Shown: positions 26,676 through 35,418, counted from the stretch's first letter. The stretch: DNA of 39,782 nt from an uncultured Oscillospiraceae bacterium (GCA_947625945.1 CANQQI010000006.1:1-39782); one strand, 5' to 3'. The notes: a model not told the origin generated them from the letters alone. A program made the numbers and translations.

Positions 26676-27341
26676 ATGTCAAAATCCATCTTCAACGCAG
26701 AGAAAATGTACACCTATATCCGGGGCTTCGCCGCCGGAGCCAACATGCCGGAAACCACACGGGCGCTGGGCTTCGCCAGGGAAAAGCACACGGGGCAGTT
26801 CCGCAAAAGCGGCGAACCGTACATCATCCACCCCCTGACCATGGCCTGCAACGCCCTGAGCCTGGGCATCCGGGACGACGGGATCATCGCCGCTACGCTC
26901 CTGCACGATGTCTGCGAGGACTGCGGCGTGGGCCTCGCGGAGCTTCCGGTCAATGAGACGGTCAAAAACATCGTGCGGCTCCTGACCTTCGACATTCGGG
27001 ACGGCGAGACCAAGGAGATCGCCAAAATTCGCTATTATAACGCCATCGCGGAGTGCCGGGAGGCGTCCATTACGAAGATCATTGACCGCTGTCACAACGT
27101 CTCCAGCATGGCCGGGACCTTTTCCGAGGAGAAGCTGCGGGCGTACATCGAGGAGACCCGCCATTTCGTCCTCCCCCTGCTCAAAAAGGCAAAGGCCCGG
27201 TACCCGGAGTATTCGGACATCCTCTTCGCCCTCAAGTATCACATGGTCAGCGTGGTGGATTCCATCGAGGCCGCCATGCTGGTGTACCGGCCCAAGGAGA
27301 AGCCGGCCTCGGACGGAAAAGACGGGCGGCCGTCGGATTGA
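26676..27341 (+). CDS. HD-domain protein, SpoT/Mesh1-like hydrolase candidate
   Basis: This 221-residue protein is made almost entirely of a RelA/SpoT-type HD hydrolase domain. Motifs are HTGQFRKSGEPYIIHPL (residues ~38-54), ATLLHDVCED with the metal-binding His-Asp at 77-78, and ITKIIDRCHNVSSM, the counterpart of VKLADRLHNM. The synthetase, TGS and ACT domains of long Rel proteins are absent, so it resembles small alarmone hydrolases that degrade (p)ppGpp; another nucleotide substrate is possible. GAAAGGAG precedes the ATG. It is the first backbone gene right of the tRNA-Leu fragment and is followed after 24 bp by the LRR/Sel1 gene, suggesting co-transcription. Confidence 0.78.
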   Translation: MSKSIFNAEKMYTYIRGFAAGANMPETTRALGFAREKHTGQFRKSGEPYIIHPLTMACNALSLGIRDDGIIAATLLHDVCEDCGVGLAELPVNETVKNIVRLLTFDIRDGETKEIAKIRYYNAIAECREASITKIIDRCHNVSSMAGTFSEEKLRAYIEETRHFVLPLLKKAKARYPEYSDILFALKYHMVSVVDSIEAAMLVYRPKEKPASDGKDGRPSD

Positions 27342-27365
27342 ACAATACCTTGGAGGTAAAGACCC

Positions 27366-29825
27366 ATGATCACTGATTTTTTGAATTATTGGCTGAACAA
27401 ACGCAATAAAAACCCGCAGAATCAACACCCGGAAACCGGGTCTGCGGAGGGAAAGCCGGAATTTACGGCGCCGGACTCGGTCGTGAAGCACTATAACGTG
27501 CCGGCGGGCACCAAAAGGCTCCTCCCGGGGGTGCTGAAGGGACGGCGGGAGCTGGTATCCGTATCCGTCCCGGCGTCGGTGCGGACCATCGGAGGGAAGG
27601 CCTTCGCCGGCTGTGAGAATCTGGAAAGCGTGACGCTTTGCGAGGGGCTCAGGCGGATCGAAAACAAAGCCTTTGATGGGTGCAAAAAACTAAAGCGCAT
27701 CGTCATCCCGGACAGCGCGCGAGACGTCAGCGGCTCGGCGTTCACGGGCAGCGGCATTGTAGAGCCGGTGCGAACCGCCTCCGGCGACACGCTGCTCTAC
27801 TGCCCGGCCTCGGCGGCGGGGGCGGAGTTCACCGTGCCGGAGGGGGTGCGGCGTATTGGGACCGATGCCTTTTCGTTTCTTCCCGGCCTCAAGAAGGTCC
27901 ATTTCCCACGGTCTTTGGAGCGCATCGACCCTCTGGCCTTTTATAGTTGCGGGATCACGTCGATATCGCTCCCCAAATATCTGGAGGCGCTGGCGCGAAG
28001 CTCGTTTTTTGACTGCAGGGAGCTGAAAGATGTCTACTTCAAGGGAGAGGACCCCATCCGCCAGGCCATGTTCAATCTGCAGGCAAGGGGGATGTACTTC
28101 CTGTTGCCCGTCAGATGCGCCCCGCCTGACAGCGACCGGTACTGGGAAAGTCCGGCGTTCTGTGCCCTGGCGGAGGAATGCGTCTCCGGGAACGCCGGCG
28201 CCATGGAGCGGATGGTCGCATTCTTTGAGGAGAAGAGCAAGGCCGCGCCGGAGGAGGCCTTTTATCCCGCCGCCGCCAATTTTTGGAGATACCGGGCCTG
28301 GGAAAACGGCAGCGAGACCCAGCGGCAATGGCTGGAGCGCTACGTCAAGGCGTCGCCGGGGGAGCGGCTGCCCGCCGCCTGCCTGACGGAAACCCTGGAG
28401 GGCGACGCCCGGGGCTCCACGCTGAACGCCCTGGGGTTCTTCTTCTTTGAACCCGAAAGGGTGTACCACTTTGCGGGACTGGACGCCGACGGGGTGGTGG
28501 AGGTTTACGCCTATGTGCGCGAGGACGGCCCGGACGCGGACGACTTCAACCGGGAGCCGCTTTACGACTGGTGGTATCTGGACCGGGACCTGCGGCCCGT
28601 GCCGGGGGCGGCGTGCCTGCACAGCTACACCATCATCGACAGAGACATCTATGAAGTCCAGGACCGCTTCGCCAGGGCCCACGACGCGGTGGCCAAGGCC
28701 GGGACGCTCGAAAATATCCGGCGTGGACTGGAATTGGAGCAGGAGGGCCGGCTGGAGGAGGCGTTCAAATTCTATAAGCGCGCCGCGGATCAGGGCAGCG
28801 GGGACGCCATGTTTGCCGTGGGCAATCTCTATTTTCACAAGCGCTTCCACGGCGTCCCGAGCATCGCCAGTATCATGATGCCCTGGGACGAGGGGCCTTT
28901 ACAGCCGGACATGGCGGCGTCCTTTCGGTGGTTCATGAAGGCCGCCCAGGCCGGGAATATCAACGCCATGAGCAATGTGGGCGTCTTGCTCACAAACGGC
29001 ATCGGCTGCGGGAAGGACCCGCAAGCGGGCCGGTCGTGGCTGGAAAAGGCCGCCCAGGCGGGAAATAAGTACGCCGAGAAGGCCCTTCACGACTATTTTG
29101 ACGGGTTCGCCGGGGAACGGCTGACGGACCAGGCCTATGACCGGCAGATGGAAAAATTCTTCACGGCGGTGGAGCAAGCCGACACGCTCACGGCCCAGGG
29201 CATGTACGAGACGCTTATGAACGGGACGGAGACCCAGCTTTCCCGTCTGGGGCTCCGGCTGGCGGAGGCCCGCTATAGCCGGGGCGAGGCATACTGGGCG
29301 TACGCCTATCCCAATCTCCGAAAGGACCGCTCCTGCGCGCCGGTGGAGAGCTTCCGGTGCGGCTGGGCGTCGGCGGTGGTGGTGAATCTCCGGGCGCTTC
29401 CCGAAGGAGCGGCGATTACCTTCGCCCCAACCGGTATACTGCTTGTGCCCGTGCAAGGCATCCGGTTGAGCGGCGAGACGGTCTCCTACGAAGCCTCGGA
29501 CTTTGGATGGATCGGCCTCCCCCGCCGCCAGGCCCGGGTCCTGCGCCCCGCGCCGGGATATGTCAATGAAAACGCCACCGAAGCGCTCAAACACTGCGGT
29601 GTGAACGTGCCGAAGCTTCTGGAACACCTGAAGCTCACGGAACAGGAGGCGCTGTTCGTCGAATGCGGCGAGAAGGAGTACTCCGTGGAGATCGGATGCC
29701 TGGTTGGAACGGAGCTGCGGGTCCTGCTTCGCTATACCATCGGCGGCTGGGACCAGGGGGGAAACCATCCGGCGGAGGTAAGCGGCGTCACCCTGGATTG
29801 CGGTCCCGAAGCGCCCCAGTCATAA
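27366..29825 (+). CDS. BspA-type leucine-rich repeat protein with Sel1 repeats
   Basis: This 819-residue protein joins two scaffold types. Residues ~38-238 are BspA-like LRR_5 repeats (VSVPASVRTIGGKAFAGCENLESVTLCEGLRRIENKAFDGCKKLKRIVIP). Residues ~450-580 hold Sel1/TPR-like repeats (AFKFYKRAADQGSGDAMFAVGNLYF; SWLEKAAQAGNKYAEKALHDYF). The middle and the last ~240 residues are not recognised. There is no signal peptide, cell-wall motif or membrane helix, unlike most BspA proteins, so it is probably cytoplasmic and involved in protein-protein contacts. It is probably co-transcribed with the HD gene upstream; a hairpin spans its stop codon. Confidence 0.8.
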   Translation: MITDFLNYWLNKRNKNPQNQHPETGSAEGKPEFTAPDSVVKHYNVPAGTKRLLPGVLKGRRELVSVSVPASVRTIGGKAFAGCENLESVTLCEGLRRIENKAFDGCKKLKRIVIPDSARDVSGSAFTGSGIVEPVRTASGDTLLYCPASAAGAEFTVPEGVRRIGTDAFSFLPGLKKVHFPRSLERIDPLAFYSCGITSISLPKYLEALARSSFFDCRELKDVYFKGEDPIRQAMFNLQARGMYFLLPVRCAPPDSDRYWESPAFCALAEECVSGNAGAMERMVAFFEEKSKAAPEEAFYPAAANFWRYRAWENGSETQRQWLERYVKASPGERLPAACLTETLEGDARGSTLNALGFFFFEPERVYHFAGLDADGVVEVYAYVREDGPDADDFNREPLYDWWYLDRDLRPVPGAACLHSYTIIDRDIYEVQDRFARAHDAVAKAGTLENIRRGLELEQEGRLEEAFKFYKRAADQGSGDAMFAVGNLYFHKRFHGVPSIASIMMPWDEGPLQPDMAASFRWFMKAAQAGNINAMSNVGVLLTNGIGCGKDPQAGRSWLEKAAQAGNKYAEKALHDYFDGFAGERLTDQAYDRQMEKFFTAVEQADTLTAQGMYETLMNGTETQLSRLGLRLAEARYSRGEAYWAYAYPNLRKDRSCAPVESFRCGWASAVVVNLRALPEGAAITFAPTGILLVPVQGIRLSGETVSYEASDFGWIGLPRRQARVLRPAPGYVNENATEALKHCGVNVPKLLEHLKLTEQEALFVECGEKEYSVEIGCLVGTELRVLLRYTIGGWDQGGNHPAEVSGVTLDCGPEAPQS

Positions 29826-29835
29826 AATGGGGCGC
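29811..29835 (+). terminator. Stem-loop spanning the LRR/Sel1 stop codon
   Basis: An 8-bp stem GCGCCCCA/TGGGGCGC (29811-29818 with 29828-29835) carries the TAA stop (29823-29825) in its 9-nt loop. The following U content is poor, so it may be a weak terminator or an mRNA 3' stabiliser. Confidence 0.45.
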
Positions 29836-29913
29836 CTGGGCCGTTTCAAAGCGGGGCGCTTTGCCGTCCGGTACCCTCTGTAAAAATGGGAAGGCGATTC
29901 CCGGCGGGTTGCG

Positions 29914-30987
29914 TTACGGTTCATGGGTGATCTCCTCCCACAGCTTGCGGAGCGATTCGTTCTCCATGCTATGGATCGCCGCGGCGGCGGCTTCCATGGC
30001 GGTGGTGCCCAAGGTGTCGAAGGCCGTCTGGCCCTTGGCGGCGCCGGCAAAACGCAGGCCGCCGGCAGAATAGTCGGGGTCCCGGTCAAATTCCTCCGCC
30101 AGCTTTTTCGCCGCCAGCAGAGAGGCCCGGGCCTCATCGAATCTGCCCAGCTTCAGCTGGGCGTGGGCAAGGCAGACCTCGAAACCCACACAGCTCTTGT
30201 CAAAGAGGTTGCTTTTTCCCGCCCGCTTCAGCCCCGCAAAGAACCCGGTCGCCAGTTCCAGGATCGCGGCGCCGGAGGCAAAATCCCCCCGCTTAAAGTA
30301 CACGTTCACATAGCCCATGACGGTCTGGATCAGCATGGCGGCGGCGGAGACCAGGGCCGTGGACAGGTACTCCTCCGCCTCCTCCGGGCGGTCGCAGTAG
30401 CCTGCCAGATATTGACCGATCACATCGTCGTTGATCCCCCTGGGATTGCTGCCTTTCAGCAGTTCCAGGGCTTTTTCCGCCTCTCCCAGCTCCATGTACG
30501 CCCCCGCCATGTCGTAGGTGACGGAAATTTCGCTGATCTTTGGGTCCGTATTCTGCCCCAGCAGTAACATGGAACGCTCCATAAGCTCTATTGCCCGGCG
30601 CAGCTGCGGCTGTTCACCGGTCATCAGGCCGAAAAGATAGTAGAGCATCGCGCTTTGGTGGACGATCTCAAAGCTGTTGGGATAGCGCAGCAGCGCCTTT
30701 TCCGCCTCGGCAAGTCCCTGGGCATCCCGGTTTTGCAGATACCCTTTGAGCCGGGCAACCGTATCGGCCTGCTTGTTGCTCTTTACCTCATAACCCAAAA
30801 GCACGTCCACCGAGGTGTCGAACAGGTCCGCCAGCTCCACAAGAATCGACAGGTCCGGCGCGGACAAGCCTGCCTCCCACTTGTAGACCGCCCCGACGGT
30901 GACGCCCAGGGCGTCCGCCAGCTGCTGCTGGGTCAGGGAATGGGCCCGGCGCTGGGCACGGATGTTTTCCGAAAGGTTGATCATCAT
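29914..30987 (-). CDS. XRE-family regulator with TPR-like C-terminus
   Basis: This 357-residue protein has an N-terminal Cro/CI helix-turn-helix (residues ~5-65: IRAQRRAHSLTQQQLADALGVTVGAVYKWEAGLSAPDLSILVELADLFDTSVDVLLGY). About 280 residues of TPR-like helical repeats follow (LRRAIELMERSMLLLG; DMAGAYMELGEAEKALELLKGSN; FKRGDFASGAAILELATGF). This layout is common in Clostridial regulators in which the TPR part senses a peptide or protein. The start is the ATG at 30987 (or the adjacent ATG at 30984), behind GGAGG; longer forms would begin upstream of the promoter. It is divergent from carbonic anhydrase. The target is unknown. Confidence 0.85.
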   Translation of the reverse strand: MMINLSENIRAQRRAHSLTQQQLADALGVTVGAVYKWEAGLSAPDLSILVELADLFDTSVDVLLGYEVKSNKQADTVARLKGYLQNRDAQGLAEAEKALLRYPNSFEIVHQSAMLYYLFGLMTGEQPQLRRAIELMERSMLLLGQNTDPKISEISVTYDMAGAYMELGEAEKALELLKGSNPRGINDDVIGQYLAGYCDRPEEAEEYLSTALVSAAAMLIQTVMGYVNVYFKRGDFASGAAILELATGFFAGLKRAGKSNLFDKSCVGFEVCLAHAQLKLGRFDEARASLLAAKKLAEEFDRDPDYSAGGLRFAGAAKGQTAFDTLGTTAMEAAAAAIHSMENESLRKLWEEITHEP

Positions 30988-31009
30988 TAATTCCTCCTTT
31001 TTTCTTTCG

Positions 31010-31038
31010 ATTATAGCACCGCCATTTGGCCTTTTAAA
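31010..31038 (-). promoter_or_regulatory. Promoter of the XRE regulator
   Basis: On the minus strand TTTAAA (31038-31033), a 17-bp spacer and TATAAT (31015-31010) lie just upstream of the GGAGG and ATG pair. This supports the shorter start at 30987. Confidence 0.65.
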
Positions 31039-31107
31039 CTCACCATCCGGATCATTTGGAGGGTGTTTTTTATACCGCCGGTAGGGTCCCGGCGGAAGAA
31101 ACGCGTC

Positions 31108-31136
31108 TTGACGGCGGGGCGGAAGTACAATATAAT
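31108..31136 (+). promoter_or_regulatory. Promoter of carbonic anhydrase
   Basis: TTGACG (31108-31113), a 17-bp spacer and TATAAT (31131-31136) form a near-consensus promoter 30 bp before the start codon. A GC-rich hairpin (31075-31081 with 31089-31095) lies just upstream. Confidence 0.8.
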
Positions 31137-31165
31137 TAAAGAAAGAAAAAGAAGGAGGGATCCCC

Positions 31166-31726
31166 ATGAACGCGTCCGTTCCCTGTTCGGCGGCCGACGC
31201 CCTGGACCGGCTAAAGGCCGGAAACCGGGCCTACCTACAATCCGTCACCCCCACCGGGGATATTTCGCCGGAGATCCGGCGGAAAACCGCCCTGGAGGGC
31301 CAGAAGCCCTTCGCCGTGATCATCACCTGCTCCGATTCCCGGGTCATCCCGGAGGATCTTTTCTCCTGCGGCATCGGGGAGCTGTTCGTCATCCGGGTGG
31401 CCGGAAACGTGCTGTCCTCTCACCAGCTGGGCAGCGTGGAATACGCCATCTCCCATCTGGGCTGCCGGCTGGTGGTGATGCTGGGGCACACCCACTGCGG
31501 CGCGGTGGACGCGGCGATCCATCACGACCCGGACGGGTATGTGAAGTCCATCACCGACGAGATCCGCCTGGCCATCGGCCAGGAGCGGGACGAGGAAAAG
31601 GCCTGCGTCCTGAATGTCCGCCGGGGCGTGGAGATCCTGCGCTCCAGCTTCCCGGAGGAGACGGTCCTGGGCGCCATCTACCGCCTGGAGGACGGGCAGG
31701 TGGAATTTCTGCCGGAGGAACCGTAA
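31166..31726 (+). CDS. Beta-class carbonic anhydrase
   Basis: This 186-residue enzyme interconverts CO2 and bicarbonate in the cytoplasm. The zinc site is complete: C55 and the Asp-Arg pair in CSDSR, then H108 and C111 in GHTHCGAV. VIRVAGNVLSS and GSVEYAISHLG are further family motifs. The length suits the short bacterial beta class. AAGGAGGG precedes the ATG. It is a single-gene unit between a near-consensus promoter and a strong terminator. Bicarbonate supply for carboxylases is the expected role. Confidence 0.92.
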   Translation: MNASVPCSAADALDRLKAGNRAYLQSVTPTGDISPEIRRKTALEGQKPFAVIITCSDSRVIPEDLFSCGIGELFVIRVAGNVLSSHQLGSVEYAISHLGCRLVVMLGHTHCGAVDAAIHHDPDGYVKSITDEIRLAIGQERDEEKACVLNVRRGVEILRSSFPEETVLGAIYRLEDGQVEFLPEEP

Positions 31727-31736
31727 ATTGAATGCC

Positions 31737-31762
31737 AAGACCCCCGCGCCGGCGGGGGTCTT
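31737..31762 (+). terminator. Terminator of carbonic anhydrase
   Basis: An 11-bp perfect stem (31737-31747 with 31752-31762) with a 4-nt loop and a T-rich stretch (GTCCTTTTC) after it lies 10 bp past the stop. Confidence 0.85.
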
Positions 31763-31777
31763 GTCCTTTTCACGGCC

Positions 31778-31806
31778 TTGCATTTCGGGCCCGGTTCTGA
31801 TAGAAT
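31778..31806 (+). promoter_or_regulatory. Promoter of the GH13 gene
   Basis: TTGCAT (31778-31783), a 17-bp spacer and TAGAAT (31801-31806) stand directly after the carbonic anhydrase terminator and 26 bp before the ATG. Confidence 0.7.
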
Positions 31807-31832
31807 AGGGAAAAAGACGGGAGGGATCGCCC

Positions 31833-33548
31833 ATGGAGTACGCCGCAGTCTGCCACTTTGCCGACGCAAGGTACTGCTTTGCCCTGGACAAGGACCGGTT
31901 TTTGTTCCGTATCCGGGTGAAAAAGAGGGACGTGCGGGAGGTCCTCCTGCACTGCCAGGACAAGTACCTGCCCCTCTGGCGGAAGGACACCCGCCGGATT
32001 GTTGCCATGTCCCTTGCCGCCCAGGACCGGGTCAGCGACTATTTTGAGGTAGAGCTGGCCTTCCATGTGGTCTGCCTGCGCTACTTTTTTGAGCTCCGGG
32101 GGGCGGATGGGGAGACCGTCTACTACGGAAACTACGAATTTTCCCCCGTGCCTTTTACAGATATTGAGCGGATGTTCGACTGTCCCCAAAATCTGCGGGA
32201 GGAGGAACGGCTCACCGTCCCCGACTGGGCGGCGGGCCGGGTGGTGTACCAGATCTTCCCCGCCAGCTTCGCCCCGGAAGGAGAAATCGCGGAAAAGAAG
32301 TGGTACCGGGCCCCGGTGGATCACCGGCGGGATCTGGGCGGCACCATCCGGGGCGTCATCCAGCGGCTGGACCATCTCCAGGCCCTGGGGGTGGACGTGC
32401 TCTACATGACCCCGGTATTCCGGGCCGGGACCGTCCACAAATACGACACCCTGGATTATTACGCCGTGGACCCCGCTCTGGGCACCCTGGAGGATTTGAA
32501 GGAGCTTACGAACCGGGCCCATGAGCTGGGCATGAAGGTCATTCTGGACGCGGTGTTCAACCACACCTCCCGCCAGTTTTTCGCCTTCGCCGACATTGAG
32601 AAAAACGGCCCCGCCTCCCCCTACATCGACTGGTACTACATCGAGGGCTTCCCCCTGAAAAGCGCCTGGGGGCAGATCCCCAATTTCAAGACCTTCAGCT
32701 ATTTCGGCGGGATGCCCAAGCTGAACCTGCGCAATCCCCAGGTGGAGGCCTATTTTTTGGACGTGGGCCGGTACTGGGTCCGCGCCTGCGGCATCGACGG
32801 ATGGCGGCTGGACGTGGCCGACGAGGTGAGCCACCGGTTCTGGCGGCGGTTCCGGGAGGCCGTCAAGGCGGAGAAGCCCGACGCCCTGCTGATCGGGGAG
32901 GAGTGGCACTACGCCGGGGACTTCCTCCAGGGCGAAGAGTGGGACAGCGTGATGAACTACCACTTTTACAACAGCGTCCTGGATCTGGTGGCTCGGGAAT
33001 GTATCCCGGTGTCCGCGTTTTTTGAAAATCTGGGTTTTTTGCGGGGGAATCTCCACCCCGCCGTCTTCGGGGTGCTGTGGAACCTGATCGGCTCCCACGA
33101 CACGGAGCGGTTCCTCCGGGCGGCGGGAGGCAGTCTGCCCAAGCTGAAGATGGCGGCAGCCCTCCAGCTGCTGCTGCCCGGAATGCCCATGATCTACTAC
33201 GGCGACGAATACGCCATGGACGGGGGCGGCGACGGGGACAGCCGCCGGGGTATGGTATGGGACGAAAAATATCAGGTCCCGGCGATTTTCGACTGGTATC
33301 GCCGGCTCACCGCCGCCCGGCGCGCCCACCCCTGCCTGTACCGGGGCCAGGTGACGGCCTACCAGGTAGACGACCGGTCCGGGACCGCCGCCCTGACCAT
33401 GAAGCTAAGTGGCGACCAAGTCACCCTCCTGCTCCACTGCAAGGACGGCGCCGCGCCCCTGCCCCATTACGCCGGGCGGCAAGAGCTGCTCAGCGCCTCG
33501 CCCTTTGGCGGCTGTCTGGGCCCCTGGGAGGCCGCGCTGATCGGATAG
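31833..33548 (+). CDS. GH13 alpha-amylase family, neopullulanase/cyclomaltodextrinase type
   Basis: This 571-residue protein has an N-terminal CBM34-like beta domain (~1-125), an (alpha/beta)8 GH13 domain (~130-480) and a C-terminal beta domain. The four GH13 regions are DAVFNHT, GWRLDVADE (predicted nucleophile D327), LIGEEWH (acid/base E356) and GSHDTER (D423). CBM34 plus GH13 is the layout of cytoplasmic maltogenic amylases, neopullulanases and cyclomaltodextrinases that cut alpha-1,4-glucans or cyclodextrins. No signal peptide is seen, so it should act on imported maltodextrins. It has its own promoter, and the galT promoter lies 15 bp past its stop with no terminator between. Confidence 0.9.
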   Translation: MEYAAVCHFADARYCFALDKDRFLFRIRVKKRDVREVLLHCQDKYLPLWRKDTRRIVAMSLAAQDRVSDYFEVELAFHVVCLRYFFELRGADGETVYYGNYEFSPVPFTDIERMFDCPQNLREEERLTVPDWAAGRVVYQIFPASFAPEGEIAEKKWYRAPVDHRRDLGGTIRGVIQRLDHLQALGVDVLYMTPVFRAGTVHKYDTLDYYAVDPALGTLEDLKELTNRAHELGMKVILDAVFNHTSRQFFAFADIEKNGPASPYIDWYYIEGFPLKSAWGQIPNFKTFSYFGGMPKLNLRNPQVEAYFLDVGRYWVRACGIDGWRLDVADEVSHRFWRRFREAVKAEKPDALLIGEEWHYAGDFLQGEEWDSVMNYHFYNSVLDLVARECIPVSAFFENLGFLRGNLHPAVFGVLWNLIGSHDTERFLRAAGGSLPKLKMAAALQLLLPGMPMIYYGDEYAMDGGGDGDSRRGMVWDEKYQVPAIFDWYRRLTAARRAHPCLYRGQVTAYQVDDRSGTAALTMKLSGDQVTLLLHCKDGAAPLPHYAGRQELLSASPFGGCLGPWEAALIG

Positions 33549-33563
33549 GGGCCGGAAAATTCC

Positions 33564-33592
33564 TTGACGGAAGGAATCGGATGGGCTATAAT
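33564..33592 (+). promoter_or_regulatory. Promoter of galT
   Basis: TTGACG (33564-33569), a 17-bp spacer and TATAAT (33587-33592) lie about 50 bp upstream of the galT ATG; galT can be transcribed apart from GH13. Confidence 0.85.
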
Positions 33593-33639
33593 GGCCCTAT
33601 TCGGGGGCGAAAGGCCCAAATCATTTGGAGGCAAGCGCC

Positions 33640-35130
33640 ATGGTCAATGAAGCGATTTCTCAGCTGATTTCCTACGCCCGTTCCACCGGGCTGATTGAGG
33701 AGGGGGAGACGGCGTGGGCGGTCAACGCCCTTTTAGAGACGCTGAAGCTGGATTCCTACACCGATCCGGGTAAGACCTGGGACCGGGTGGACCTTCCCCA
33801 GGTGCTGCAGATCCTGACCGACGACGCCTGCGCACGGGGCGTGGTGCCGGAGGACTCGCCGGTGTACCGGGACCTGTTCGACACGGCCCTCATGGGCCGC
33901 CTGACCCCCCGGCCCGCCCAGGTGACGGAAAAATTCCGGGCCCTGTACGCCCAGAGCCCCCAGGCCGCCACGGACTGGTACTACCAATTCTGCCAGGACA
34001 CCAACTACATCCGCCGGGACCGGATCGCCAAGGACGTGAAGTGGATCGCCCCTACGCCTTACGGCGACTTGGACATCACCATCAACCTGTCCAAGCCGGA
34101 GAAGGACCCCAAGGCCATTGCCGCCGCCCGGAATCTGCCTGCCGCCGCCTACCCTCGGTGCCAGCTGTGCCGGGAGAACGAGGGTTACGCCGGTCGGGTC
34201 AACCATCCCGCCCGGCAGAACCACCGGCCGGTGCCCATCACCATCAACGGCAGCCCCTGGTTCTTGCAGTACAGCCCCTACGTCTATTACAATGAACACT
34301 GCATCTGCTTCAACCGGGAGCACACCCCCATGAAAATTGACCGGGCCTGCTTCGCCAAGCTCCTGGACTTTGTGGGGCAGTTTCCCCACTATTTCGTGGG
34401 CTCCAACGCGGACCTGCCCATTGTGGGCGGCTCCATTCTGGCCCACGACCATTTCCAGGGCGGGCACTACACCTTCCCCATGGAGCGCGCCCCCGTGGAG
34501 ACGCCGGTGGCGTTCCGGGATTACCCCCAAATTCGGGCGGGGATCGTCAAGTGGCCCATGTCGGTAGTGCGGCTCACCGGGCCGGCGCCGGAGGCGCTGA
34601 TCAGCCTTGCGGATCGGGTCCTCACCGCCTGGCGGGGGTATACCGACGAGGCGGCCTTCATCTACGCCGAGACCGATGGGGAGCCCCACAATACCATCAC
34701 CCCCATCGCCCGCCGCCGGGGGACGGACTATGAGCTGGACCTGGTGCTGCGAAACAACATCACCACGCCGGAGCATCCCCTGGGGGTGTACCATCCCCAC
34801 GCCCAGCTGCACCATATCAAAAAGGAGAACATCGGCCTGATCGAGGTGATGGGCCTGGCGGTCCTCCCCGCCCGGCTGAAGGTCGAGCTGGCGGCGGTGG
34901 CGGAGGCCCTGGCAAATGGCGGAGACCTGCGGGGTAGCGTTTTGACGGAAAAGCACGCCCCCTGGGCCGAGGGGTTCCGAGGGAAGTACGCCCTGACGGC
35001 GGAAAACGCCCTGGACGTCGTGAAAAAGGAGACCGGGCTGGTGTTTGCCCGGGTTCTGGAGGACGCCGGGGTCTACAAGCGGACGCCGGAGGGCCGGGCG
35101 GCCTTCCTGCGCTTCCTGGAGACCATATAA
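33640..35130 (+). CDS. galT: UDP-glucose--hexose-1-phosphate uridylyltransferase, type 2
   Basis: This 496-residue Leloir-pathway enzyme transfers UMP from UDP-glucose to galactose-1-phosphate. It is the Firmicute type 2 GalT, distinct from the ~350-residue E. coli type; diagnostic stretches are CRENEGYAGRVNHPARQNHRPVPI, WFLQYSPYVYYNEHCI, GGSILAHDHFQGG and GVYHPHAQLHHIKKENIGLIEVMG. The ATG at 33640 sits after TTGGAGG; the in-frame TTG at 33625 is part of that ribosome site. No galK or galE is present in the window. The enzyme would process galactose freed by the GH2 enzyme of the island, although it lies on the backbone side. Confidence 0.93.
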   Translation: MVNEAISQLISYARSTGLIEEGETAWAVNALLETLKLDSYTDPGKTWDRVDLPQVLQILTDDACARGVVPEDSPVYRDLFDTALMGRLTPRPAQVTEKFRALYAQSPQAATDWYYQFCQDTNYIRRDRIAKDVKWIAPTPYGDLDITINLSKPEKDPKAIAAARNLPAAAYPRCQLCRENEGYAGRVNHPARQNHRPVPITINGSPWFLQYSPYVYYNEHCICFNREHTPMKIDRACFAKLLDFVGQFPHYFVGSNADLPIVGGSILAHDHFQGGHYTFPMERAPVETPVAFRDYPQIRAGIVKWPMSVVRLTGPAPEALISLADRVLTAWRGYTDEAAFIYAETDGEPHNTITPIARRRGTDYELDLVLRNNITTPEHPLGVYHPHAQLHHIKKENIGLIEVMGLAVLPARLKVELAAVAEALANGGDLRGSVLTEKHAPWAEGFRGKYALTAENALDVVKKETGLVFARVLEDAGVYKRTPEGRAAFLRFLETI

Positions 35131-35406
35131 AAAGAAGCCGGAGCGACCGCTCCGGCTTCCTTGTTTGCCGTCCGCAGACGGCAAACCAAGTTCAATCATT
35201 TTTTGCCGGGGCGTGTACCTGGCAAAAAATACCTTACAGGCTGAGAGTGTGCGAGCCGGGGACAAAGGCCCCGGCGAGTGCGCGGGTCAGCCTGCAATCC
35301 CCACCAAACGGAAGCCCAGCGCAGCGGGTTCCGTTTGGAAGGCTGTCAAAAACGTTCGTTTTTGACAGCCGCAAAGGAAGCCGGAGCGGCTGCTCCGGCT
35401 TCTTTT
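35130..35406. repeat. 277-bp stem-loop array with 31-bp terminal inverted repeats
   Basis: Seven consecutive stem-loops fill the galT-rubrerythrin gap: 35134-35159 (11-bp stem), 35164-35185 (9), 35198-35230 (10), 35237-35294 (8 outer plus 7 inner), 35304-35338 (10 plus 3), 35341-35370 (13) and 35377-35402 (11). The first and last share the arm GAAGCCGGAGC; with flanking A/T runs they form 31-bp inverted repeats (35130-35160 and 35376-35406, two mismatches). U-tracts point outward on both strands. Terminators of the convergent genes are included, but the internal hairpins are unexplained. It may be a MITE-like or BIME-like repeat. Confidence 0.75.
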
Positions 35407-35418
35407 GCGTTGTATGGA

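Noticed and set aside
31770-33329. 519-codon minus-strand open frame
   Set aside because: Antisense to the GH13 enzyme with all four catalytic regions present on the plus strand.
33733-35265. 510-codon minus-strand open frame
   Set aside because: Antisense to galT, which carries all type 2 GalT motifs; high GC at third positions leaves the opposite strand open.
35130-35406. CRISPR array
   Set aside because: The hairpins differ in sequence and length apart from the two outer copies; there are no regular repeats with unique spacers and no cas genes.
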